In this document: positions 28,901 through 36,427 of the stretch, piece by piece | Numbering within the stretch: the first letter of the stretch is position 1 | How the letters are laid out: each line of letters opens with the position of its first letter | From: CAYLJJ01 sp964384025 | Lineage (GTDB): Bacteria; Myxococcota_A; Bradymonadia; UBA7976; UBA1532 | Direction: 5' to 3' | Assembly (NCBI GenBank): GCA_964384025.1 | Contig: CAYLJJ010000009.1 | Location: forward strand, 42,699 to 106,698 | Length of the DNA: 64,000 nucleotides | Translations under genes and position numbers: made by a program | Notes under the pieces: model-generated | Told to the model about the DNA's origin: nothing | Database searches by the model: none | Seen by the model: only the letters and a program-made list of their open reading frames with translations

Positions 28901-31160
28901 CTTTCCAGCTGAGCGCATGCCCAAGATCATCCAGCTCGCCGATGAGGCGATATAGCTCAGCTGAGAGACTGCTGCCCTGCTCATTTAAAAGCGCTCTTCG
29001 CCCTTCAAGCTGTCGATGAATCGCTGGAGGCAAGGGGTGAATCCGCGCGATCATCGCCCAGCGATCAGCGGCTGCGAGCAGATCCAGCAAACCGTTCATC
29101 TCTTTGACCGGCTCGACCTCTACTGGGGGATCTCCCCAAGCCAGGGCGACCCGTTTGGGTTGCTTTATACTCCGTAGATCAATCGACCACTCGTTATCGC
29201 CGGTGTCGATCCGCTCTAGAGCCTCGATGAGGCTGGGACGAGCGCTTAAATCGCTCACAGTGATGCGCCAGGGATGGGGCTGGCTGGGTTGCAGCGCGAT
29301 ACCTTGCCGGAGCCAAGTCAAGAAATTGGGAGATTTTGTATTGTCAGGCGCTTGTAGATGGTTGATCAATCTGCGTCCAAACACATCAGGATGAACTGAG
29401 TTGGCCGCGAGATCGATTCTTCTTTCCAGTCGAGCCTGTAGAACCACCGCCGCATCAATCAGTAATTCGGCGGCATTATCCATCACATTTCGATCATTAT
29501 GATGTGCGTCACCCGCATCAGCGATAGAAACATATAGACTGTGTAAAGTATGAGGATGAAAGCTCTCTACCGGTTCATCAGCTTTTATTAGAGCTTGGTA
29601 GCATGGTCGAAATGTATCGATAAACTTCGTCCAAGCCTGACGACAGTGTGTACGAGGGATCCGACGCCCCACAGCGTGGGCGTTGGCCCACTCTTTAAAG
29701 CGCTCCCGTAGCGTCGCTCTCGCAGCGTTGATCTCTCTCTCCAGCATCTCAGGGCGTGGAGGAGCCAGTTCAGCTTCTATCTGTAGGTGAGCGATGGGGT
29801 GGCGCCCGGTGACCTTTCGGCAACCCTCAGCCAAAGCTTCAAGCCCTGTCCCATCTAAGCTTTTCTTGGCCAACATCAACCAATCATCATCACGGGCAAA
29901 ACCCGACACGGTGGCCGCAAAAACCAAGATCTGTACCGCTGGACGCCAAGCAGGTTGATCCTCCCAAACTAAGAGGCAGGCGGCGCTGAACTCCCCTGGA
30001 CCCACTTTAAAATCGGGGTAGGGCGGCAGATGACCCCGTGAAAGCTCGATGATCGCAGCCAAAGCCCAGAGAAGTACAGGCTTGGGAAGAGGAAGTTGAA
30101 GCCCAGATGTTGCGTAAGTCGCCAGCCAAGCACCGCGCAGATCATGCTCATTCAGCGCATAGAGCAGTCGATCTCTCAGTAGAGATTCAAGATCCTCCAA
30201 AGCCCAAGGGGCGAGTTGAACCTCTCCTGAACTCACACGGTGATGAGCGAGGAACATGTTGAGATTCAACGGTCTGAGGGGAGACACTGTCCCCAAAGGA
30301 TAAGAAGCGCCTTCAACAGAGCCTTTGCTGTCGCTGGGCTCTTTAAAACTCAGATTGGAATCTCCAGGAGCCTCAGGGAGTTTAGGGCTCTCAGAAGCTT
30401 CAGGGCTCTCAGAAAGCTCAAGGGTTTCAAGGCTCTTAGGAGACTCAGAAGCTTCAGGACTCTTAGGAGCTTCAAGGGTCTCAAGAACTTCAGGACTCTT
30501 AGGAGCTTCAGGACCCTTAGGAGGCTCAAGGGTCTCAAGAGCTTCAAGACCCTTAGGAGGCTCAAGGGTCCTTTTGATCGCCACCTCAACCCAGTCAGAT
30601 GGCTCGTAGAGACCCAAAAAGTCGGCCAGGGGTGCCAGCTGCTCTTCGGCAAGCAACTCACAAAGCTTCAGCCGCTCAACTTCAGCCTGTGACTCATACC
30701 ACGCGAGCCAATCCAGCTTATCTGAATCCTCAGGAGGCAAGATCAAAGCAGCCTGAGCTCCCCTTAGGGCATCCACCGCTGTACGCTGAATTCGCAGGAG
30801 GGCCGCCTGACGACGTTTTGGGATCGCCCGACACTCCAGTCGGCTCAAGCGAAGGTGGAAGCGCTGTAGGCAAAGCTCAGCCAGATCAAGCTGCTTTAGC
30901 TCCTTGCAGACTCGCTCAACGGTATGTTCTTTTGATGTGGCCTCTTTCGATGGCCAGGAGCGCTCGATACCCAGCTCATGGGCCTCCTCTAAGGCTTCGA
31001 TAAGCGCTTTGGTGGCGGCGTTGGCCTCGCCCCACTCTCTCGAAGGGATCGCTATCTCAGCCCCAGCTTTCAGCTTACACAAGGCGGCTTCAAGCAAGCT
31101 TATGCTCAGCCCAGTGCGTTCGGAGGCAGCCTTGATTCGATCTACCAGAGATGCCAACAC
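25974..31160 (-). CDS. giant STAND-like P-loop ATPase (1728 residues)
   Basis: It starts at a GTG (31160) behind GAGGGGAGC. Residues 1-200 are helical. Residues ~200-275 are a Pro/Glu/Ser/Lys tandem repeat, followed by a long helix-rich region. Near 1060-1300 lies a P-loop domain: entry motif MFVGRTREIDALVSHG, Walker A AGRKLGKSAL (near 1082), Walker B LSLLFLLDEADTF (near 1168) and the STAND-like strand RFVFCGYRKTW. Winged-helix-like and variable sensor-like regions fill the last 400 residues. STAND ATPases are regulated switches used in bacterial immunity and signalling: a C-terminal sensor detects a ligand and an effector is unleashed. Here the effector would be the coupled HEPN-like protein. 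No homologous named system is claimed. The penicillin-acylase gene lies 78 bp upstream on the same strand. Confidence 0.7.
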   Translation of the reverse strand: MLASLVDRIKAASERTGLSISLLEAALCKLKAGAEIAIPSREWGEANAATKALIEALEEAHELGIERSWPSKEATSKEHTVERVCKELKQLDLAELCLQRFHLRLSRLECRAIPKRRQAALLRIQRTAVDALRGAQAALILPPEDSDKLDWLAWYESQAEVERLKLCELLAEEQLAPLADFLGLYEPSDWVEVAIKRTLEPPKGLEALETLEPPKGPEAPKSPEVLETLEAPKSPEASESPKSLETLELSESPEASESPKLPEAPGDSNLSFKEPSDSKGSVEGASYPLGTVSPLRPLNLNMFLAHHRVSSGEVQLAPWALEDLESLLRDRLLYALNEHDLRGAWLATYATSGLQLPLPKPVLLWALAAIIELSRGHLPPYPDFKVGPGEFSAACLLVWEDQPAWRPAVQILVFAATVSGFARDDDWLMLAKKSLDGTGLEALAEGCRKVTGRHPIAHLQIEAELAPPRPEMLEREINAARATLRERFKEWANAHAVGRRIPRTHCRQAWTKFIDTFRPCYQALIKADEPVESFHPHTLHSLYVSIADAGDAHHNDRNVMDNAAELLIDAAVVLQARLERRIDLAANSVHPDVFGRRLINHLQAPDNTKSPNFLTWLRQGIALQPSQPHPWRITVSDLSARPSLIEALERIDTGDNEWSIDLRSIKQPKRVALAWGDPPVEVEPVKEMNGLLDLLAAADRWAMIARIHPLPPAIHRQLEGRRALLNEQGSSLSAELYRLIGELDDLGHALSWKDLRSAVQDWRALLEKDPAEIWLGCEWLAQVVDWTQAIVQQSREELLSAAPLKIRESVRALLEEGELSEAVKRVDRQDWARPAPLRLREIPFKLPDDAMRWLKGSPALTPEATTLVKLWCELAERSMRAPSQIQQDHLLDAFIQWLFDVEQQQRKSAIHALKSARRVKLKSVRAWLKNDIEGPTFVPQLAHFRNLRIKMLEQASVRISARTLQSLHEAGDLVVVLVPGGRQQMRAAFVEAQRQAQTHAIAVLTDADLVRLLRSTGGQTPQPLLGLLELLFAQQAWLHFQPFDLGDGSEIKPEMFVGRTREIDALVSHGSYGRIFAGRKLGKSALLSSVCQRAKAIRLPSGRSLLALHINIGGLRDETSVVEAIAQALSAAIPKISLPAADEHPIKVLSALVDRVQHRNPDLSLLFLLDEADTFVEEQFKAYQRQANEEDLTWAMRNHLESARDDNGLPLARFVFCGYRKTWRAEAAFVNWRGLLQLEPLDLSDAELLIAGPLARLGIDARSVAPDISWRCGRQPALLHDFGLCLLEYLARRVPVAKREGYIVTPADVSVVARNERFRDHVRTVCWLNFVGSPRAELVFATFLLELANSAVGVALDDLPQRLLRRLGYGLRQPIKEPESLFYGAWDEAVNQELRTLVSRKLLIEDTQSGGYRLAFALHLPILLEQDIEQRIHGVRERLINIEESMPSWVLGPEELDSLEIALGDEGGELGVEEVVIGSHWTAPLLDPQRGLSARMNLALRRTERGFEYQADTLRLLRITGAAGLRRAIARGSEVERIALHRLTIAQLLGWFVGVRTVEFAEANPWRPIFKATAGIPLLVETLDRLIIEVHGESSVVGEADLRQLLNVLRQRHSILAQALAGEAPEIALSAHERQLLRLVVAASDLKEIGEWDVGFWRECLAAEEMLEEVGLKEYRPLTAEDEPALNLLFELGLLPVDPSAPSSLPRDRLMPLSHDDALRALVELMPI
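30360..30580 (-). repeat. Pro/Glu/Lys/Ser tandem coding repeat in the STAND-like gene
   Basis: Short imperfect units encoding LETLEPPKGPEAPKSPE-type sequence repeat through this stretch. They form an unstructured linker between the N-terminal helical domain and the rest of the ATPase. The complementary strand is open by composition only. Confidence 0.8.
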
Positions 31161-31238
31161 AGCTCAGCTCCCCTCTCATCTGCGCTGTGGCATTGTGCCC
31201 TATGGCTTCGCCTGAGCAAACGAGAATGGGCAGCGTTG

Positions 31239-33896
31239 TCACTCTGGAGCCAGGACCTGAAGGCGCTCTACTGCGGCGGCCTCTACCTCCTCTGGGCTAA
31301 AGGGCAGTCGGCGAGGCTGGTTGCTGAGCCAATCGCTGAGGCCATCACCGTAGTGAGGCGAGCTGGGGTGATGGCGCTGCCCCCCTGGGTGCTCAAAGAA
31401 ACAGCGTAGAGCCTCCACACCTGCGCTGCATGTAAAGCGCATTGAGGCTCCGCTGCGCTGCCCATATTGATGTTCGGCGGCATTGCGAGGAGCAGCTACA
31501 TCCACCGTAAAGGCTCCTCCATCGTTGGCATAACTGCCATTATCATAGCTGTCGACCCCTGCCGCTGAGAATAGATCTGCCCGCAGCGTCAGCCGATGTA
31601 GATAGCCCCAGCGCCAATCATCCTTAGAGGGTCCCAGCTCCTCAACGAGCCAAGCAGCGCTCTCCTCAAAAGCTTGAGCGAGGATCGCCTCAGGGGCCTC
31701 GCTGAGATCCTCAGTTGAGAGATCGTCCCAGTAGGCGGCGCCTCCTTGGAGAGCCTCAGGCTCGGTGACCAGACGAATAATCGCTTCATCTTGGGGCATC
31801 AACTCAACCCCCGCGACGCTCAGCTCATCGCCAAAAGCCAGTCTGGGGAGGCGACCGTAGAGGAGATGAAAAGCGGTACAGCCGATGGAGGCGGTCGCCT
31901 CCGCTCCCTGAGCGCGAGGAGCATCGTCGGCGATCCCCTCCAGGCCTGTGGGGCACTCAAAGTCCCAAGCGCTCAGAGCCTCACGAAGCTGCTCAGCCTC
32001 TGGACTGAGCGCTGTATCACCCAGGATCTCTAAAATTGCCGGGGTCATCCGCTCCCCCAAAAGGGAGCGTACATCAGATTGCATCGACTGAATGCTCTCC
32101 AGGCTGTGCTTCTCCTGCGCTGCCATCAGCTGCATCAAGCGTTCATGGCGGTAACCAGGATGAACAAAGCTCTGAAAGGCGCCCTGCGCGTCATTGCTGG
32201 GATCACCATCCGCCAAGGCCCCGCTCATATCGTTATTGGCGGTGATGATATAGCCGCTCTCAGGATCGAAGGCTTGGGGCAGCTCCTCCAGGGGAATTGG
32301 AGGACCCCACTCAGCGCTGCCCTCTCCTGGGAGCGGCAACCAAGCGGGCAGCTCTGCGCTGGCCCAGGGGCGCTGGGGCACCTGATTGTAGGGCATCCAG
32401 CCGATCCGCCCTGCTCGATCGATGGCCACAAAATTCTGCCCTGGGGTGCTGGCGAGGGTCAGGGCCTGTCGCGCCTCTTCTAGGTTCTGCGCCCGCCAGA
32501 GGTGATAGAAGAAGTTGAGATCGCCGCGGGCATCATGCCCAACCCAGCGAACGCTGATCGCCTGCCCCGCTTCTCGATCTAGGGAGATCACGGGACCATG
32601 GTGAGGCACATAGTAGAAGGTCTCAGTCACATCCTCTCCACCATGGATCTCAAAGCGCTGCTCCCTCTGGATAAAGGGCACCACCTCGCCGTTGAGCATC
32701 ACCCCCTCTCCATCAGGGCTGAGGGTCTCTAGATAGACATCCACCATGTCGAAGTAAGCCACCGTAGCACCCCAGGCGATCTGCTCATTTTGACCCAGGA
32801 CGACGCCGGGGAGCCCCGCAAAGGAGGCCCCTGCGATATGGATCCCTCCCTCCTGGCGCTTGGAGTTTAGGTTGAGGAAGTACCAGATGCTGGGGTTGCT
32901 CATCGCCAGGTGGGGATCATTGGCTAAGAGCGCCTCTCCTGTGCTGCTCCTGGAGGGAGCGATGACCCAGTTATTTGAGCCTCGCTCTCGGTCTGGTTCA
33001 GGGATCCGCCGGGCAGCTTCTTGAAGTAAGCCCCGCGCCTTAAAGAGCCGCTGTTGAGCAGCGCTTAGATCCAGAAGCTTGCTTTTCTGAGGGCTTAAAC
33101 TCTGTAGGATCGTGCTGCTGGAGGTTGGCCAAGGGGCATAGAAGTCAGCGCCCTGAGCGGGGCCAAGCTGAGCGACGGCGGCTCCGATCTGCATCTCCAA
33201 CGCGCTCTGGTTGGTGAGATCGTCCGCCAGCGTGAGGATACAGGCTACGCTGTCGAGGGGCTCCCAATCATCCAAGCGACTGGAGTCCACCAGAGGGAAG
33301 CCATACTCTCCTGGCAGCTTCGCTCCGTTGCGACCCGCGCGAAGATCCTCAAGCCAAGCATTAACTCCGCGGGTGTAAGCTCGAATAGCGGCCTGCATTC
33401 CCGGCTCAGTTGCCTCCCAGAAGACCTCCTCTAGACGCACGCCCTCCCTTGTGGTCATAAAACTTCGGTAGTAGCGATCTGAGTCCAGGGTCACAGCCCC
33501 CACCAACTCGGTGAGGCGACCTCGCAGGAAACGACGGCGAATATCCATCTGTCCAAAGCGATGCGCGGCGTGAAAATAGCCCTGAACCGCAAAGCAATCC
33601 TCATCGCTCTCACATTCGATGTTGAGGACCCCACGCTCATCAAAGAGGACCTCTACAGGAGCGCTCAACCCAGAGATGCGAGGATCGGGCGGCAGCTCAG
33701 GTCCAGCGTCGGGAAGAAGAGCGCTGTCTGTAGAGCCGGTATCACTCTCTGTGGGGCCGCTGTCAGCCTCAGGTTGGAGATCGGCGGCGCCTGTATCCTC
33801 AGGGAGCGCGAGATCCTGAAGAGCGCTGCCATCATCATCATTGCAGGCCCAGAGCCCCAAAATAAGCAGGAAAAACAGAAATAAGCCTTGTCTCAT
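31239..33896 (-). CDS. penicillin acylase-family (S45) lipoprotein
   Basis: 885 residues. The N-terminus is a lipoprotein signal (MRQGLFLFFLLILGLWAC) with lipobox LWAC, and GAGGA precedes the ATG at 33896. The family hallmark ERGSNNWVIAPSRSSTGEA then LLANDPHL is present. The Ser near residue 306 should become the N-terminal nucleophile after autocatalytic cleavage into alpha and beta chains. Upstream ECESDEDCFAVQGYFHAAHR also matches the family. S45 enzymes hydrolyse amide bonds, for example of beta-lactam side chains or acyl-homoserine lactones; the substrate cannot be read here. Lipidation places it in the periplasm or on the outer membrane. It may be cotranscribed with the STAND/HEPN pair downstream, though a functional link is doubtful. 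Confidence 0.9.
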   Translation of the reverse strand: MRQGLFLFFLLILGLWACNDDDGSALQDLALPEDTGAADLQPEADSGPTESDTGSTDSALLPDAGPELPPDPRISGLSAPVEVLFDERGVLNIECESDEDCFAVQGYFHAAHRFGQMDIRRRFLRGRLTELVGAVTLDSDRYYRSFMTTREGVRLEEVFWEATEPGMQAAIRAYTRGVNAWLEDLRAGRNGAKLPGEYGFPLVDSSRLDDWEPLDSVACILTLADDLTNQSALEMQIGAAVAQLGPAQGADFYAPWPTSSSTILQSLSPQKSKLLDLSAAQQRLFKARGLLQEAARRIPEPDRERGSNNWVIAPSRSSTGEALLANDPHLAMSNPSIWYFLNLNSKRQEGGIHIAGASFAGLPGVVLGQNEQIAWGATVAYFDMVDVYLETLSPDGEGVMLNGEVVPFIQREQRFEIHGGEDVTETFYYVPHHGPVISLDREAGQAISVRWVGHDARGDLNFFYHLWRAQNLEEARQALTLASTPGQNFVAIDRAGRIGWMPYNQVPQRPWASAELPAWLPLPGEGSAEWGPPIPLEELPQAFDPESGYIITANNDMSGALADGDPSNDAQGAFQSFVHPGYRHERLMQLMAAQEKHSLESIQSMQSDVRSLLGERMTPAILEILGDTALSPEAEQLREALSAWDFECPTGLEGIADDAPRAQGAEATASIGCTAFHLLYGRLPRLAFGDELSVAGVELMPQDEAIIRLVTEPEALQGGAAYWDDLSTEDLSEAPEAILAQAFEESAAWLVEELGPSKDDWRWGYLHRLTLRADLFSAAGVDSYDNGSYANDGGAFTVDVAAPRNAAEHQYGQRSGASMRFTCSAGVEALRCFFEHPGGQRHHPSSPHYGDGLSDWLSNQPRRLPFSPEEVEAAAVERLQVLAPE

Positions 33897-33992
33897 TATA
33901 TCTCCTCGGAGGATTGAGAGGGGGCGAAGAGAGTCTCAATTATCGGGCCTGAGGTCCATATGCAGTTCCCAAGAATATAAGAGGAGAAGATC

Positions 33993-35804
33993 ATGGACCT
34001 AAGACAGCGTCTCAGCGCGCTCCTGCCCCCTGAACAGGTTGAGGAGGAGGTAGGGCTGCTCTCCCAGGAACTGCCCCGGCTCGAAGCCAGCTTTCAGCCT
34101 GGACAGGGAGAGATAGCGGGGCTCACTGCCCTGATCAAGATGACCCCAGAGCAGGCCCCCACTCTTCAACAGCGCCCCTGGTTTCAGAGGCTCTGGAGCC
34201 GCCTCACCCACTCTCTAAAACCCCAAGATCAACAACATGCCTTGAGACAGGTGCAGGCTCGGGCGCTCCTGCTCCTGGAGCAGCTCCTCAGGCTGGATCT
34301 TTGGCAGGCTGAGGCGGGGCAGATCCTAGGAGCGCGCACTGAACTGTTGGCGCTTCGGAGCTTGGCCCTTAAGTCTGCCCTGGTGCAGATGGGGCAGGCG
34401 CTCAGCCAGCGTATGGAGCGCTCAGAGGATCGCTTGACGCGCCTGGAGCAGCGCGGCGATGCTCTGGAGCGTCGCCTGGGTCTGGTGGAGATCTTTCAGA
34501 GCGACTTCTCCCCTGGGCTCCAGCGTCCCTATGAGGAGATCTCTGGAGATCTTCCTAGATTCCTACAGATGATCCAGGACTTTATCGACGCCAGTGGAGG
34601 TGCTTGGCGCCCTCTGGATCTTCAGCGCCTCAAGCTGCTCCTGGCACGACAGCTCCCCTCGGAGGGGTTTCAGCTCTCTGAAGTGTTGAGAGAGATGCTC
34701 AGCCTGGCTCAGGAGGGTCAGGCTCTCCGTTGGCTGGGGGCTCGGGGTTTAAGAGAGCGGCTGATGGCTCCCCTGGATCAGGGAGAGGGACTCCTGCGTG
34801 GCTTCTATCCCCTACACTACCTCCTCTTAAGGCCCGGTTGGTATCTGGATCAGGGCCTCCCCCTCTCGATGGGCCACTCTGTGATCTCCCAGGAGTTGGA
34901 GAGCTATGGCATCGAGGCAGAGCAGCGCCTGCCCCCCAGCGCCTGGGCTGAGTTTCTCTTAGAGGAACGCTTGGCCTGGGATCTGGAGTCTTCAGCAGAG
35001 GCGCCTCTAGCGCTCCCCGCTCCTCGCAACCTGCGAGCGAAGGGTCTTGCCATCCAGCAGCTCTTCCTCCTCTCCGATCAAGTCCTGGCTTTGGGCTATG
35101 GTCGTCGAAGTACTCGGCCCACGCTCTTTCTGCTCAGCGAAGGAGAAGAGCCATGGCCCCTCCCTGAGCAGCCCCCGCTGCCCAGCTTTCGCTTGGGGAC
35201 TTGGAGCGCTTGGGGGGATCAGCTCTTTTGCCTTAATGAGGATCATATAGGAGTGGATGTGTTGCGATCTGAGGGTGGGCGCTGGCTTTGGCGAAGCTTG
35301 ACTCTGGGACCCAGGTTGGAGGGGATCTCAACAGGACCACGTGGCCTCCTGGCTTGGCGAGGGGCTGAGCTCTATCAGGAGGGGGTTTGGAGTGAGCAGC
35401 CAGCGGCCCTCCGTGCCGCCACGGGGCTTATCCAGGGAAGCTATATAGCGGGATGGGAGGAGGGGGCTTTCTTGGGAGAGCCTCCTCAGGCTCTGCCTGG
35501 CCCTCCTCTCTCAGTGTTGGGCGTGGATCGTCCTGCGATCCTCCTTAGAGGTGTTGGCGAGCAGCTCCAGCTCTACGCTCGGGAGGAGGAGGGCTGGCAA
35601 CGCTGCCCCATCCCAGTAGATGAAGCTCAAGCACTCCCTGGGCGGTTTTTGATCCGCGCAGGGCGCCGCGCTTGGCTCTGGATTCCTGGACAGGATCTCA
35701 AGGATCCGCTCTCTTCTCAAGCAGAGGCTGTGGGCGCTGAGCCCCAAGGCCGCTTAGCCCTCTATGAGGCGCAGGCGGGACGGGTGGTGCTGCGATGGCC
35801 CTGA
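33993..35804 (+). CDS. hypothetical protein, coiled-coil N-terminus and beta-rich C-terminus
   Basis: 603 residues from an ATG with GAGGAG six bases upstream. Residues ~70-165 form a long amphipathic helix or coiled coil (ALSQRMERSEDRLTRLEQRG, then DALERRLGLVE). A mixed helical section follows. From about residue 340 short repeated strands (LGTWSAWGDQLFCLNEDHIG, GPRGLLAWRGAELYQEGVW) suggest a propeller-like fold. No signal peptide, TM segment or catalytic motif, so it should be cytoplasmic. It overlaps the next gene by 10 bp and is divergent from the penicillin-acylase gene. I do not recognise the family. Confidence 0.7.
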   Translation: MDLRQRLSALLPPEQVEEEVGLLSQELPRLEASFQPGQGEIAGLTALIKMTPEQAPTLQQRPWFQRLWSRLTHSLKPQDQQHALRQVQARALLLLEQLLRLDLWQAEAGQILGARTELLALRSLALKSALVQMGQALSQRMERSEDRLTRLEQRGDALERRLGLVEIFQSDFSPGLQRPYEEISGDLPRFLQMIQDFIDASGGAWRPLDLQRLKLLLARQLPSEGFQLSEVLREMLSLAQEGQALRWLGARGLRERLMAPLDQGEGLLRGFYPLHYLLLRPGWYLDQGLPLSMGHSVISQELESYGIEAEQRLPPSAWAEFLLEERLAWDLESSAEAPLALPAPRNLRAKGLAIQQLFLLSDQVLALGYGRRSTRPTLFLLSEGEEPWPLPEQPPLPSFRLGTWSAWGDQLFCLNEDHIGVDVLRSEGGRWLWRSLTLGPRLEGISTGPRGLLAWRGAELYQEGVWSEQPAALRAATGLIQGSYIAGWEEGAFLGEPPQALPGPPLSVLGVDRPAILLRGVGEQLQLYAREEEGWQRCPIPVDEAQALPGRFLIRAGRRAWLWIPGQDLKDPLSSQAEAVGAEPQGRLALYEAQAGRVVLRWP

Positions 35805-36235
35805 AGCTCCCTTTGGTTCTAAAGATCCCCCAGCGCTTTGAAGCGGGCGGCTTGAGCTTGGATATGCTCCTCTCTCGCCTCTCGATCCCCTGGTCAAAAG
35901 CCTGGAGCCTACGAGGGCGTTTCCAGATGAGTCCAGCGGAGAAGCGCTTCGCTCAGGAGCTGTTGCGACGCCACAGTCGCCTTCATCTCTTCCGCTGTGA
36001 TCAGAGAAGCTTCTGTGGAGATTTTGTGGTGATCGATATGTCCTGCCCCGATCCTCAACGTCGCCGCGCCTGGGTCATTGAGCTAAAGAGCAATCAACGC
36101 CTCAAACGAGCGGCAGGAGGAGTACAGCTTCGTCGCGCAGCGGAGGCGGTGCTCGCTACCGAGATGGCTCAGGAGCATCAACTCTTACTGGGAGATCCAG
36201 CAGAGGTGTTGGCCGCTTTCGAGCGTGATCATTAA
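35795..36235 (+). CDS. small protein with PD-(D/E)xK-like motif
   Basis: 146 residues. Its start overlaps the preceding gene by 10 bp, so the two are probably coupled. The centre reads FCGDFVVIDMSCPDPQRRRA then WVIELKSNQ: an Asp on one strand and E-L-K on the next, the spacing of PD-(D/E)xK nuclease folds. The flanking helices are basic (MSPAEKRFAQELLRRH; RLKRAAGGVQLRRAAEAVL), which suits nucleic-acid binding. This is a motif-level inference only. A nuclease-fold protein without activity is possible. Confidence 0.55.
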   Translation: MALKLPLVLKIPQRFEAGGLSLDMLLSRLSIPWSKAWSLRGRFQMSPAEKRFAQELLRRHSRLHLFRCDQRSFCGDFVVIDMSCPDPQRRRAWVIELKSNQRLKRAAGGVQLRRAAEAVLATEMAQEHQLLLGDPAEVLAAFERDH

Positions 36236-36427
36236 AATCACATGGACTCTTCAAGTATTGATTGTATAAGATAGAAAAATTCGGATTTTTACTCCTATGA
36301 GAGTTGCGCAACCAAGCAAAAAAACTCTTTGGGTTCAAAAGGATTTGACCGAGTTTAGAGAAAAAATGCCGGTTTTAAGCGTTTGTCGGTTCAACTGTGT
36401 AACTCCTGATTCAAAGGCCTTTGTCTG

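Noticed and set aside
30240..30692. Plus-strand frame with LRSFRTLRSF repeats
   Set aside because: Antisense image of the Pro/Glu/Lys repeat in the STAND-like ATPase gene.
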